Assembly (NCBI GenBank): GCA_944326565.1
Contig: CALVEL010000001.1
Coordinates: forward strand, 62,001-126,000
Reading direction: 5' to 3'
Length of the DNA: 64,000 bases
From: Candidatus Gastranaerophilales bacterium
GTDB lineage: Bacteria > Cyanobacteriota > Vampirovibrionia > Gastranaerophilales > Gastranaerophilaceae
In this document: piece after piece, positions 25,566-34,464 of the stretch
Layout of the letters: each line of letters starts with the position of its first letter
How positions within the stretch are numbered: the first letter of the stretch is position 1
Program-made: the position numbers and the translations under genes
The notes under the pieces: model-generated
Told to the model about the DNA's origin: nothing
Database searches by the model: none
Seen by the model: the letters and a program-made list of their open reading frames with translations, nothing else

Positions 25566-27293
25566 ATGGATATATCTAACAGTATTACGGAATTTTTAAA
25601 TAAATTGACAGCTGGAAATCGTCCGGATGTCTATTTGTCAGTTACTCCAGGGCTGGGGCTAGAGATGATTCAAATAGATACGGCAAGTCATACGGTAAAA
25701 AATTATACTTTCCGCCCTTTGGCTTATAATGAGTCATTGCGTGAAATATCAGACATGGAAGAGTTTAAAAGAGTTCTTTCGGAAATGTTTGAAGAACTTA
25801 ATATTTCGCCAAAGTGTAATGTAACATTAAATCTTCCTACAGTATTATTTGGTTCAATTGAGATGTCTCTTATGCTTGGGGATGATGCTATTACAGGCGC
25901 TATTACATCTGAAGTAGAACAGTCTTATGTATTTAAAAGACATGATCCTATTGTACAATGGATTGACTCTAACACAAATACAGGTGAGAACAGAAGATTG
26001 TTTTATTCTGCGGTACAACAGTTAGTTGTTGAAAATATTAGTGCAGCTCTTACAGAGTTGGGTGCAGCGCTTGTTGATGTTGAGATGTCTTTGGTATCAA
26101 CTCTTCGAGCTTTGGATTATACCGGTCTTGCATCTGAACAGATGAGAGATGGTGTTTCTTGGAATATGCTTACGGTTAATACTAATGGTTACACTTTAAT
26201 TTCTATGTCCGGTAAAAACATAGTTGATTATTATGAAGAACCTATTGCTGTAAAATCTTATGAAGGAGATGAAATTTATAATGTAATAAGCTCTTCTGCG
26301 CAAATTACATTGATGAGTTATCCTGCGAATTATCTTTTGGTAATATCTGATACTGATTCGGTAAGTGCAGAAATGCTTGCTAAAAATTTGAATACTGAAT
26401 CTTCGATTGAATATATCGAAAATAATAAATTCAAAAGAAAGGAATTCCTGCCTGTAAGTTTGGATGTATTACCGGATAATGTTTTAAAAATTTCATTACA
26501 GGCAATAGGTACTGCGATTACAAAAGTATCTGATTATCCAATAGCTTTTAATTTTCTATCAACAACAGGTTCTGATATTGCAGTTGAAGAAACTGTAACA
26601 ATTCCGATTGGTGAAAATGAATATCAGGTTACACCTTCAATGGCAATGGTCATTGCTGTAATTGTGGATATTGTAATACTGTTACCTGTTATTATTGCTT
26701 TTCTATTACTACCTCAAATTAAGGCGCAAAAGCAAGCCGAGCTTGATGAATTGAATGCAAATATCCAACAAGTAGAAAAACAAATTGCAGATTTAAAAGA
26801 GCAACAGCAAATTGCAGGAAAGTTTAATATAAAAAGTGAAATTAACAAAGTTCTGCAAAACAATCGTATTAAGTTAATGTCGTACAGTGCTATCGGAGAG
26901 TCTGTTCCGCCAGAATTGTGGCTGACTTATTTTTCAACTGAAGGTGATGGCAATATTTCTATTAAAGGCGGAGCCAATTCTGTTGAGGATGTATATCTTT
27001 TCTTTAAGAATGTAAAAGAGTATCTTGTAAAGAGTGACTTAAAGCTTCAAAAGTTGGAAATGCAAGCAGATAACGTTGACGAGTTTATGTCTAATTTACC
27101 GGTTACTTACGATTTTGAAATATCAAATGCAAAAGCTCCAGTGGCAGCTCCAGCACCGGATAATTCTAAAAATAATGCAAAGGATGACAAAAAAGGTAAT
27201 AAAAAGTCAAAAGATAAAAAAGGGAAAACAACAGGTCAAGCTGCAAATGTAGCGCCTGATAAAAAACTTTTGAGTGATAAGCCTATAAATTAA
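25566..27293 (+). CDS. PilM-PilN fusion, type IV pilus/type II secretion inner-membrane platform
   Basis: A 575-residue protein that appears to join two pilus platform parts. Residues 1-340 resemble the actin-like PilM fold (DVYLSVTPGLGLEMIQID, NVTLNLPTVLFGS, ISAALTELGAALVDVEMSLVSTLRALDY). One transmembrane helix follows at about 358-382 (SMAMVIAVIVDIVILLPVIIAFLL), then a coiled coil (about 388-425) and a PilN/GspL-like ferredoxin domain to about 520. The tail from 528 is Lys/Asp/Ala-rich and disordered. The N-terminal part would be cytoplasmic and the C-terminal part periplasmic, a GspL-like arrangement. PilO follows 24 bases later. Confidence 0.75.
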   Translation: MDISNSITEFLNKLTAGNRPDVYLSVTPGLGLEMIQIDTASHTVKNYTFRPLAYNESLREISDMEEFKRVLSEMFEELNISPKCNVTLNLPTVLFGSIEMSLMLGDDAITGAITSEVEQSYVFKRHDPIVQWIDSNTNTGENRRLFYSAVQQLVVENISAALTELGAALVDVEMSLVSTLRALDYTGLASEQMRDGVSWNMLTVNTNGYTLISMSGKNIVDYYEEPIAVKSYEGDEIYNVISSSAQITLMSYPANYLLVISDTDSVSAEMLAKNLNTESSIEYIENNKFKRKEFLPVSLDVLPDNVLKISLQAIGTAITKVSDYPIAFNFLSTTGSDIAVEETVTIPIGENEYQVTPSMAMVIAVIVDIVILLPVIIAFLLLPQIKAQKQAELDELNANIQQVEKQIADLKEQQQIAGKFNIKSEINKVLQNNRIKLMSYSAIGESVPPELWLTYFSTEGDGNISIKGGANSVEDVYLFFKNVKEYLVKSDLKLQKLEMQADNVDEFMSNLPVTYDFEISNAKAPVAAPAPDNSKNNAKDDKKGNKKSKDKKGKTTGQAANVAPDKKLLSDKPIN

Positions 27294-27317
27294 TATAATG
27301 GAGAATTTTTATAAATT

Positions 27318-27908
27318 ATGCCAGAAGAAACTAAAGAAATTTTAATAAAATTAAAAAATGCAGTTACAATATTAGCATTAGGATTGTTGGTTGCAGTTGC
27401 TATTATTGCAACTCAGATAGTGCCGGTTGTACAGAGCATTTTGGATATGAATGAACAATATGCTGCACAAACTCTTGTTTTAGCCGAAAAGCAAAAAGAG
27501 TTACAGGATTTGCAGCTTACTGTTAAAAAGCAGGATGATTTGTCAGATATAGAAAAGCAGTTATTTGTACCTGAAGAATCTGGACTTGATACAGAAGGTG
27601 TTATTGCTGGTGAATTCTCTGAAATTTTAGATTTAATAAGATCTAATACAATAAAAATGAGATCTATAAATTATACTTATGACCCATCTGATGATACCTT
27701 TGTAAAAGGTGCTCCGCAAAAGTTTAATGTAGCTCAACTTGATATGGAAATGATTGCTAATTACAAAACTTTTGAAAATTTCTTAAAAGATTTGTATAAA
27801 CATGAGCATTTCTTGGATATCGCAAAAGTTGAAATTAATCCTTATGAAAAAGATAAATCCGTACTTTTAATTAATTTTACGTTAAAGCTATATGCTAAAA
27901 AAGGCTAA
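27318..27908 (+). CDS. pilO: PilO-like inner-membrane platform protein
   Basis: A 196-residue bitopic protein. One membrane helix lies at about 12-38 (NAVTILALGLLVAVAIIATQIVPVV), then a coiled coil (YAAQTLVLAEKQKELQDLQ) and a ferredoxin-like domain that contains LDMEMIANYKTFENFLKDLYKHEHFLDIAKVEI. This is the PilO/GspM pattern. It pairs with the PilN half of the upstream gene. Its last four bases overlap the 3' end of the convergent radical SAM gene. Confidence 0.8.
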   Translation: MPEETKEILIKLKNAVTILALGLLVAVAIIATQIVPVVQSILDMNEQYAAQTLVLAEKQKELQDLQLTVKKQDDLSDIEKQLFVPEESGLDTEGVIAGEFSEILDLIRSNTIKMRSINYTYDPSDDTFVKGAPQKFNVAQLDMEMIANYKTFENFLKDLYKHEHFLDIAKVEINPYEKDKSVLLINFTLKLYAKKG

Positions 27909-28771
27909 GAAAATTTTTTAAAGTCGATTGAAAATAATTGTTTTTTATTCTTGAGGCAGGTTGCACAAAAATCAGTCTCAAGAATATTTTTTTTTGCATA
28001 GTCTTTAAAGTTTGCACCGGATCTTCCTCTGTGGTCATTTGCAAGAAAAGGACAGGTATAAACACCTTTTGTTGTGAGTATTCTGCCATATTCACAATCC
28101 AATGATTCCCAATTGTTTTCAAAATTATTTTCATTATTAGTTTTTTTATACATAGTATTTATTTTGAAATTATTTTCATTAGCTTCAAAACCTATTTTTT
28201 GACATATTGGTTTAAATCCTTCCAATAGATTTTTTCTGCCTTCACTATAAAAATCAGTTACACATAAAATCGGGTTAAAACCGTATTTTACAAGACTTTT
28301 TATTGCATGTAATACCTGTCTGTATGTTCCTCTGCCTCGTATATCATCGCTTTTTACTTCGTCATAGTGGTCTATGCTTAATTGGAAGATTATTTCAAAA
28401 TTGCTTTCATCTTCGACTTTTTTCAGAAATCTGGCTTTTTTTTCATTTATAAAACTTCCGTTTGTGCAAATGCATACATTAGTTGTTTTAAGACAAAGTC
28501 TCAGTATACTGTTAAAGTCAGGGTGGGTCATAGGCTCGGCACCTGTCAAATAAATACATTCAATATTTTCATTTTTAGTATCCTGGATTGCTTCTTTTAT
28601 TAAATCTATTGAGATAAAATCTTTTATATTTTTGGATAATGGAAAATCTATATAGCAGTGTTTGCATCTTTGATTGCAATTTTTTGCAGTCAGTTCAATA
28701 AAAAGGTTATTTAAATTTTTTAGTTCACAGGTTTGTGCTTGAAATAAATTGTTCATTAACATATGCTCCAT
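27905..28771 (-). CDS. Radical SAM protein with C-terminal SPASM-like cysteines
   Basis: A 288-residue radical SAM enzyme. The cluster-binding motif CNQRCKHC (C32, C36, C39; CX3CX2C) follows a short strand. IYLTGAEPMTHPDF is the GGEP-type SAM motif with TGAEP. The C-terminal part has Cys residues in CEYGRILTTKGVYTCPFLANDHRG and DFCATCLKNKK, consistent with a partial SPASM or twitch domain carrying an extra cluster. Such enzymes modify peptides, cofactors or tRNA. No precursor peptide is identified beside it, so the substrate is unknown. Confidence 0.8.
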   Translation of the reverse strand: MEHMLMNNLFQAQTCELKNLNNLFIELTAKNCNQRCKHCYIDFPLSKNIKDFISIDLIKEAIQDTKNENIECIYLTGAEPMTHPDFNSILRLCLKTTNVCICTNGSFINEKKARFLKKVEDESNFEIIFQLSIDHYDEVKSDDIRGRGTYRQVLHAIKSLVKYGFNPILCVTDFYSEGRKNLLEGFKPICQKIGFEANENNFKINTMYKKTNNENNFENNWESLDCEYGRILTTKGVYTCPFLANDHRGRSGANFKDYAKKNILETDFCATCLKNKKQLFSIDFKKFS

Positions 28772-28844
28772 TAAAATCTATAATCCATAAATATTTTAGA
28801 TTTTAAAGAACAAATAAAATCCGACAACAGGATATAAATAGGTA

Positions 28845-29159
28845 TTACTTTTTGAAATCATCAGGGGTTTTATCGTCAAGCCATTTTTGCAAAATGTAAT
28901 GTTCATAGCTTAGTGCAAAGTTGTATAATGCTTTAATTAAAGTTCTTCCGCTTTCTGATTTTGCGGTAATTAAAAAATCACCGTATTTATTTTCGGCTAA
29001 TAGTATTTCTGTATGGATAATCTTGTCAACATGACCTTTGGGATTTTTTTTAATTACAAGTCTGATCCAATCGCACAAAATTTTTGTGGCGGTTGTTTTT
29101 CCTAAGGTTATTTCATCTTTACGAGATTGAATATATGTAGAAAACTCTTTTAAAATCAT
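28845..29159 (-). CDS. Protein of 104 residues, unknown function, coupled to comF
   Basis: I do not recognise a family. The protein is mixed alpha/beta, with KDEITLGKTTATKILCDWIRLVIKK and ESGRTLIKALYNFALSYEHYILQKWLDD forming likely helices. No Cys motifs or membrane segments are seen. Its ATG overlaps the comF stop in a TAATG junction, so translation is coupled and the two products may work together. Confidence 0.6.
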   Translation of the reverse strand: MILKEFSTYIQSRKDEITLGKTTATKILCDWIRLVIKKNPKGHVDKIIHTEILLAENKYGDFLITAKSESGRTLIKALYNFALSYEHYILQKWLDDKTPDDFKK

Positions 29160-29806
29160 TATTCCTCAAATGGGGTTGTAGCTGCTAGACATGTTATATC
29201 AAAAATATTATGTTTATGGAATTCTTTTATCATTTCTTCAAATGTTGCACCTGTTGTACAAATATCATCAATTATTAAAATTTTCATAGGGAGCAGATTT
29301 TTTTCATTTACCTCAAATGCATTGTCCAGATTTATTATGCGCTCTTTTTTATTTAATTTATATTGTGGTTTTGTATCTTTAATTCTTTTGATTAAATCAA
29401 TATTCAATGTACATCCTGAAAGTTTGCAGAATTCTTCTCCAACAAGGGTCATATGATTATATTTTCTGATTTTTTCACGCTTTGGGTAAATGGGGACAGG
29501 GACAACCTGAAAATTGTTTTTATTAGTAATTTGTTGAAAGTATTCCCACATAAATTGTGCAAGGTATTTAGCAAGCTCTTTTTGATTGTGGTATTTAATT
29601 CCTCTTATTAGTTTTTGCAAATTTTTTTCATATACTCCAGCGCAATAAACAGGTGTATCAAATTCACAACGGTTTACTTTATTTGGCAGAAATTCAAGAG
29701 AATTATAGCATTTAGAACACATTTTTACACATTCTTTTGAAGATCTGCAAAAATAGCATTTTTTCTTATAAATCCAATCTAAAAAACTAATAAGGAATTC
29801 TTTCAT
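29159..29806 (-). CDS. ComF-family phosphoribosyltransferase-like protein
   Basis: A 215-residue ComF/GntX-type protein, related to DNA uptake or handling of foreign DNA in competent bacteria. A zinc finger is formed by C17, C20, C30 and C33 (CYFC and CSKC), with one extra Cys at 26. The phosphoribosyltransferase domain shows VVPVPIYPKREKIRKYNHMTLVGEEF and the PRPP-binding ILIIDDICTTGATFEEM. Together with the type IV pilus genes in this window it hints at natural transformation, which is inference only. Confidence 0.88.
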   Translation of the reverse strand: MKEFLISFLDWIYKKKCYFCRSSKECVKMCSKCYNSLEFLPNKVNRCEFDTPVYCAGVYEKNLQKLIRGIKYHNQKELAKYLAQFMWEYFQQITNKNNFQVVPVPIYPKREKIRKYNHMTLVGEEFCKLSGCTLNIDLIKRIKDTKPQYKLNKKERIINLDNAFEVNEKNLLPMKILIIDDICTTGATFEEMIKEFHKHNIFDITCLAATTPFEE

Positions 29807-29823
29807 AATGTTTTAATTATATT

Positions 29824-31092
29824 CTAAGCGGGTAGCTTTATGCAAAACTCTGTTCTTACATTTTCTTTACTGTCTACAGTAATTTCGCCGCCGTGTGATT
29901 TTATAATCTGCTGAGATAAATATAACCCCAATCCTGTGCCTATTTTTCTGAATTTTTTTGCGGCTGAATAGTATTTGTTAAATATTAATTTTTGTTCATC
30001 TTCAGGAATTCCCTGCCCGTAGTCTATAACTGAAATTGTTATATACCCGCTGATTTCGCCTGTTTCAATATCTATATCTTTTTTAGTGTTGCTGTGAGAA
30101 ATGGCATTTGAAATAAGATTTTTGATAACTCTTTCTAATTGCATTGTATCAGCAGATACGGTTATGTTCTTTTTTGGGGTAAAGTTTATAACAAGTCCTG
30201 CGTTTGTTGCAATCGGTTGTACTTGTTCCACAATACTTGAAATAAATTCGTTTAATTTTATATTTTCTTTTAAAAGAGGAATACCTGTTTCTTTGATTTT
30301 ATAAGTTTCCAAAACTATTTGTACCAGTTCAATTAATTCCTGATTTGAAGATTTCATGTTTAAAAGGGCTACTTTTTGTTTATCATTTATTTCGCCGAAT
30401 TTTCCGTCTATTAGGAAATTAAGAATATTGGCCTCAGCTACAATTGGAACTTTTAAATCATGGGTAAGTGTAGCGACAAAATCCTCTTTCAAAGTCTCAA
30501 TTTCTCTTTGCATTGTCACATCTTTTATCAAAAGAACATATCGTTTTTTTTCATCAAGTGAAAGTTTAACAGAATTGATTATAAAATTGTTAGTTGGAGT
30601 ATGTTTTATAAAAATATCTACATCTGCAAGTTTTTCAATGGATTTACTTTCAGAAATCTCTATATAATCAAAAACATTTTTACCTAAAATATCATTTCCT
30701 TTTACTCCAAACCAATCTATTATTTTAGGTGTAGCGCGAAGAATATTTCCCTGTTCATTTACGATTAGAATACCGTCTGATAACGAATTGATAACATTTT
30801 CCAGTAATTTATTTTGTCTTATTAATTCGGCTTGATATTCAACAATCATTTTTTCTCTGTCGTTAAGAGTCTCAACCATTCGGTTAATACTTTCTGTTAC
30901 ATTTTTGTAAGAGGAATGTTCAATTTTATCCATCTTGGTTGATAAATTACCATATCTTACAGAGTTTACGGTATTTGTAACCATTCCTAAATAATCGTTA
31001 ATTTTAGACCATCTTTTGTTCATCTGTCTTGTAATTAGAAAAAGTGCAATGAATACAAGAATGATGCAAATATTTATTATATACCAAGCCAT
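29824..31092 (-). CDS. PAS-domain sensor histidine kinase
   Basis: A 422-residue membrane kinase. One membrane helix spans about 3-21. A linker or HAMP-like region follows to about 90, then a PAS domain (about 95-195, LENVINSLSDGILIVNEQGNILRATPKI). The phosphoacceptor is H211 in ATLTHDLKVPI. The ATPase domain has NLISNAISHS (N box), DYGQGIPEDEQKLIFNKYYS (G1) and GTGLGLYLSQQII (G2). The short N-terminus lacks a periplasmic sensor. No response regulator lies next to it. It is followed by comF and the 104-aa gene, which may share its transcript. Confidence 0.92.
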   Translation of the reverse strand: MAWYIINICIILVFIALFLITRQMNKRWSKINDYLGMVTNTVNSVRYGNLSTKMDKIEHSSYKNVTESINRMVETLNDREKMIVEYQAELIRQNKLLENVINSLSDGILIVNEQGNILRATPKIIDWFGVKGNDILGKNVFDYIEISESKSIEKLADVDIFIKHTPTNNFIINSVKLSLDEKKRYVLLIKDVTMQREIETLKEDFVATLTHDLKVPIVAEANILNFLIDGKFGEINDKQKVALLNMKSSNQELIELVQIVLETYKIKETGIPLLKENIKLNEFISSIVEQVQPIATNAGLVINFTPKKNITVSADTMQLERVIKNLISNAISHSNTKKDIDIETGEISGYITISVIDYGQGIPEDEQKLIFNKYYSAAKKFRKIGTGLGLYLSQQIIKSHGGEITVDSKENVRTEFCIKLPA

Positions 31093-31161
31093 TTATTTCT
31101 TAATCCTTTAGCTTTTAACTACATTTTATGATATGATTCATTATATCAAATATCTTATCTT

Positions 31162-31686
31162 ATGTTAATAGGTCAAATTAAGGATTGCAGATTTATGGGG
31201 AATTTAAAACTTCCGGATACAATAAAGATGGTAATAACCGATTTTGATGGAATTGTTACAGATAATTGTGTGTATATTTCCGATAATGGTGATATGTCAA
31301 GGAAATTAAATTTTTCGGATATTATGGGATTTTCTATTTTGAAGAAAAATGGGTATGATATAGCAATAATTTCAGGAGAAGAGAACAGAGCTGTAGAAGT
31401 GATAGCTCGAAAATTTGATATAAAAGAAGTGCATACAAATATACGAAAAAAAATAGAAGTATTAAAAAAAATAATTGATAAATATTCTCTTTCTCAAGAA
31501 GAATATCTGTACATAGGTGATGATGTAAATGATTTGGAAAGTTTAGAGTATGCAAAATACAAACTTACTGTATCTCATGCACCTAAAGCACTAAAAGAAA
31601 TTGCAGGGATACAGATTTTAGATAAAGACGGTGGATGCGGAGCATTCAGAGAGGTGGCGGATTGTCTGATTGGTTTGAAAAAATAA
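31162..31686 (+). CDS. KdsC-type HAD phosphatase
   Basis: A 174-residue HAD phosphatase of the KdsC type (3-deoxy-D-manno-octulosonate 8-phosphate phosphatase). The motifs are VITDFDGIVTDNCVYIS (motif I), IAIISGEENRAVEV (motif II) and YIGDDVNDLESLEYAK (motif IV). In this family such enzymes make KDO or related acidic sugars for the outer envelope. A start at 31195 (MGNLKLPDTIKMV), preceded by AAGGA, is about as likely as the longer one. Its 3' end overlaps the next gene in another frame. Confidence 0.82.
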   Translation: MLIGQIKDCRFMGNLKLPDTIKMVITDFDGIVTDNCVYISDNGDMSRKLNFSDIMGFSILKKNGYDIAIISGEENRAVEVIARKFDIKEVHTNIRKKIEVLKKIIDKYSLSQEEYLYIGDDVNDLESLEYAKYKLTVSHAPKALKEIAGIQILDKDGGCGAFREVADCLIGLKK

Positions 31687-33167
31687 TAGATAAAGTTAAA
31701 ACTCTAAATTCTAAAATTGATGATTATAAAAGTGATTCGGTAATCCAATCTTTACCTTCTGTTGCTTATGTTAATCGTGCAAAAAAGCTTATTGAAAAAG
31801 GTCAGTATAAAGATGCTTTAGAAATTTTAACTGAGGCAGAAAGCCTTCCTCAAGAGGATGCATTGGTCTATAAATACAAAGGAATTATTTATGATAAGCT
31901 TTTTAGATTTGATGATTCGGTTAAAGCATATAAAAAATCAGCCAATTTAAATAAGAATGATAAACTGATATGGAAGAATTTGGGATATGCACTTTTGAAT
32001 GTAGGGCTTTATGATGAGGCGGATGAAGCGTTTGAAAATGCAGATAAAATAACTCCGACAAATTCAGAAGTTTTTTTAGGCTGGGGCATGTCTTTAATGA
32101 AGCAGGAAAAATTCAATGAAGCACATGAAAAGTTTATCCTATCATCTAAATATAACCGTTATAATTCAAATGCACTCTTTTTAGCGGCAGTAATGGAAAT
32201 TAAATTGAAAATGTATGAAGATGCAGAAAATAAGCTTCAATTTCTGGCTAATGTAGCTCCTAATGAGGGGAATTCTTATGAATACGCTAAACTGAAATTT
32301 ATTTTAAAGGACTATGATGCTTCGATATTTTATGCTCAAAAAGCACTTGATTTTAACAAAAACATGCTGCCCTGCTATCTTTTGCTTGGCAAGATTTACC
32401 GATTAAAAAATGAAGAGGATTCATCTCTTGAAAATTATAAAAAAGCTGAGGAACTTTCTCTAATAACACCAAACTTATACATAGAATGGGCTTTTTCTCT
32501 TATAAAATTTGAAAAATATAACGATGCTTTCGAAATGATAACAAAAGCAGAAAATATGGATGGAGAAATCCCGGAAATTAAATTGATAAAAGCATTTTTA
32601 ACTGTGATAAGCGGAGAAATCCCTGAAAACAGTGAAAGTTTGGAAAGTATATTTAAAGAAAACTCAGATAATGCCCTTTCAAAAAGAGCTTTAGGTATCT
32701 TGAATTGTAAAAATGAAAACTATAATGAAGGTATTCATTGTTTCAAATCCGCAATAAAACAGGATTCTTCAGATGTAATAAACTATTATTACATAGCAAA
32801 AGCATATATGCATCTTGGAGACAATTCCAATGCAAAGGAATACTTTGAGACTTCTATAAAAGAAAACCCTGCAAGTTTGAAGATTTATATAGATTATGCA
32901 AAGTTTTTAATTTCACTAGATGACTATGCTGATGCAAATCGAAAACTCCGTAAAGCTTTGATTTATGCAGAAAATAACTTAGAAATATTAAATATGTTGT
33001 TTTATGTAAATTACATACTTGTCAAGGATAGAGTTTGTGAATATAATATAAAAGAAACATTGAACTTTGAACAAAAGATTAGAAATATAAATGAAAATGC
33101 ATTTAAATACCCTGACAAATCGGCAGAATTGGCTGAAATGTTAAATAAATTGCAAGAAAAGGAATAA
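31662..33167 (+). CDS. TPR-repeat protein
   Basis: A protein of about 500 residues built mostly of tetratricopeptide repeats, for example ALVYKYKGIIYDKLFRFDDSVKAYKKSANLN and LIWKNLGYALLNVGLYDEADEAFENADK, with further copies to the C-terminus. It is probably a cytoplasmic scaffold for protein-protein contacts. The start is taken as TTG 31662, eight bases after GAGGTGG; an ATG frame opening at 31635 is longer but has no ribosome site. It overlaps the kdsC-like gene by about 25 bases, suggesting coupled translation. No partner can be named. Confidence 0.78.
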   Translation: MSDWFEKIIDKVKTLNSKIDDYKSDSVIQSLPSVAYVNRAKKLIEKGQYKDALEILTEAESLPQEDALVYKYKGIIYDKLFRFDDSVKAYKKSANLNKNDKLIWKNLGYALLNVGLYDEADEAFENADKITPTNSEVFLGWGMSLMKQEKFNEAHEKFILSSKYNRYNSNALFLAAVMEIKLKMYEDAENKLQFLANVAPNEGNSYEYAKLKFILKDYDASIFYAQKALDFNKNMLPCYLLLGKIYRLKNEEDSSLENYKKAEELSLITPNLYIEWAFSLIKFEKYNDAFEMITKAENMDGEIPEIKLIKAFLTVISGEIPENSESLESIFKENSDNALSKRALGILNCKNENYNEGIHCFKSAIKQDSSDVINYYYIAKAYMHLGDNSNAKEYFETSIKENPASLKIYIDYAKFLISLDDYADANRKLRKALIYAENNLEILNMLFYVNYILVKDRVCEYNIKETLNFEQKIRNINENAFKYPDKSAELAEMLNKLQEKE

Positions 33168-33169
33168 AG

Positions 33170-34435
33170 TTGAGAAAGGTTATTGTACAAAAATTCGGCG
33201 GAACTTCAGTAGCCGATACAGAAAAAATAAAGAATGTTGCCAAAACGGTCATAAAAGAAAAAAATAACGGGAATGATGTTGTAGTAGTAGTTTCAGCCAT
33301 GGGGCATACTACAGATTATCTGGTAAAAATGGCAAAAGATTTAAGTCCTAATCCATCAGGCAGAGAAATGGACATGCTCTTATCAACAGGAGAAGGTGTA
33401 TCTATTGCTCTCTTGGCAATGGCAATACAGGCGCAAGGTTATGAGGCTGTAAGTTTTAATGCTATGCAAATAGGTATTATGACCGAAAACGTTCATTCCA
33501 AAGCAAGAATAGTAGATATAAAAACAGATAAACTTAAAAAGAATTTGCAGGAAGGAAAAATAATAGTAGTTGCAGGATTTCAAGGTGTGACTGAGGACGG
33601 TGAAATTACAACCCTTGGACGCGGAGGCTCTGATACTTCAGCTGTTGCTCTTGCAGCAGCTTTGAATGCTGATCGTTGCGATATCTATACAGATGTCGAA
33701 GGCGTATATACGACAGATCCCAGAATTGTTCCTAAAGCAACAAGATTGAATGAAATTTCTTATGAGGAAATGTTAGAATTGGCACATGCTGGTGCAAATG
33801 TCCTTCACCCAAGAAGTGTAGAGACTGCAAAACAATTTAATGTTCCTCTAAGAGTCAGAAGCAGTTTTAAAACTGATAATTTGGGTACTTTAATATTAGG
33901 AGTGGATAAAATGGAAATATATAAACCCGTAACAGGTGTTGCAGCTGATCTTTCACAGGCAAGAATAGTAGTATGTGATGTACCTGATGTGCCAGGACAA
34001 GCTGCGAAATTATTCGGTAATCTTGCAAAAGAACATATTTCAGTTGATATGATTATCCAATCATATGCACGTAAAGTATCAAATACTAATGATATTGCTT
34101 TTACGATAGATAGTGCTGATTTAGACAAGACAATCGCTACTTTGAATTCAATGAAAAAAGATTTGAACTGTGGAGATATTCAGGTAAATGATAATATTGC
34201 CAAAGTCTCAATTGTCGGTGCAGGCATGATTGACAGACCAGGTATTGCTTCTGCCATGTTTGAAACAATGGCAGAGTTGGGAGTAAATATAAAAATGATT
34301 TCTACAAGTGAAATAAAAATAAGCTGTCTTGTAGACAAAGATGATGCTCACAAGGCATTGAAAGCTCTCCATAAAGTATTTGAATTGGAAGGTGAAGAAA
34401 CTGCTGTTGTAAAAGGCGATTTACCTGATGTGTAA
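33170..34435 (+). CDS. lysC: Aspartate kinase
   Basis: Phosphorylates aspartate for lysine, threonine and methionine synthesis. KFGGTSVAD at the N-terminus and DIYTDVEGVYTTDPRIVP are kinase-domain signatures. Two ACT domains after about residue 265 (VPDVPGQAAKLFGNLAKEHISVDMI; IVGAGMIDRPGIASAMFETMAELGVNIKMISTSEIKISCLV) give feedback control. The start is TTG, two bases after the TPR stop, so the two are co-translated. Length of 421 residues is typical of the single-function form. Confidence 0.96.
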   Translation: MRKVIVQKFGGTSVADTEKIKNVAKTVIKEKNNGNDVVVVVSAMGHTTDYLVKMAKDLSPNPSGREMDMLLSTGEGVSIALLAMAIQAQGYEAVSFNAMQIGIMTENVHSKARIVDIKTDKLKKNLQEGKIIVVAGFQGVTEDGEITTLGRGGSDTSAVALAAALNADRCDIYTDVEGVYTTDPRIVPKATRLNEISYEEMLELAHAGANVLHPRSVETAKQFNVPLRVRSSFKTDNLGTLILGVDKMEIYKPVTGVAADLSQARIVVCDVPDVPGQAAKLFGNLAKEHISVDMIIQSYARKVSNTNDIAFTIDSADLDKTIATLNSMKKDLNCGDIQVNDNIAKVSIVGAGMIDRPGIASAMFETMAELGVNIKMISTSEIKISCLVDKDDAHKALKALHKVFELEGEETAVVKGDLPDV

Positions 34436-34464
34436 TTAAAATTTAAAAAAAAGGAGTGAATTTG

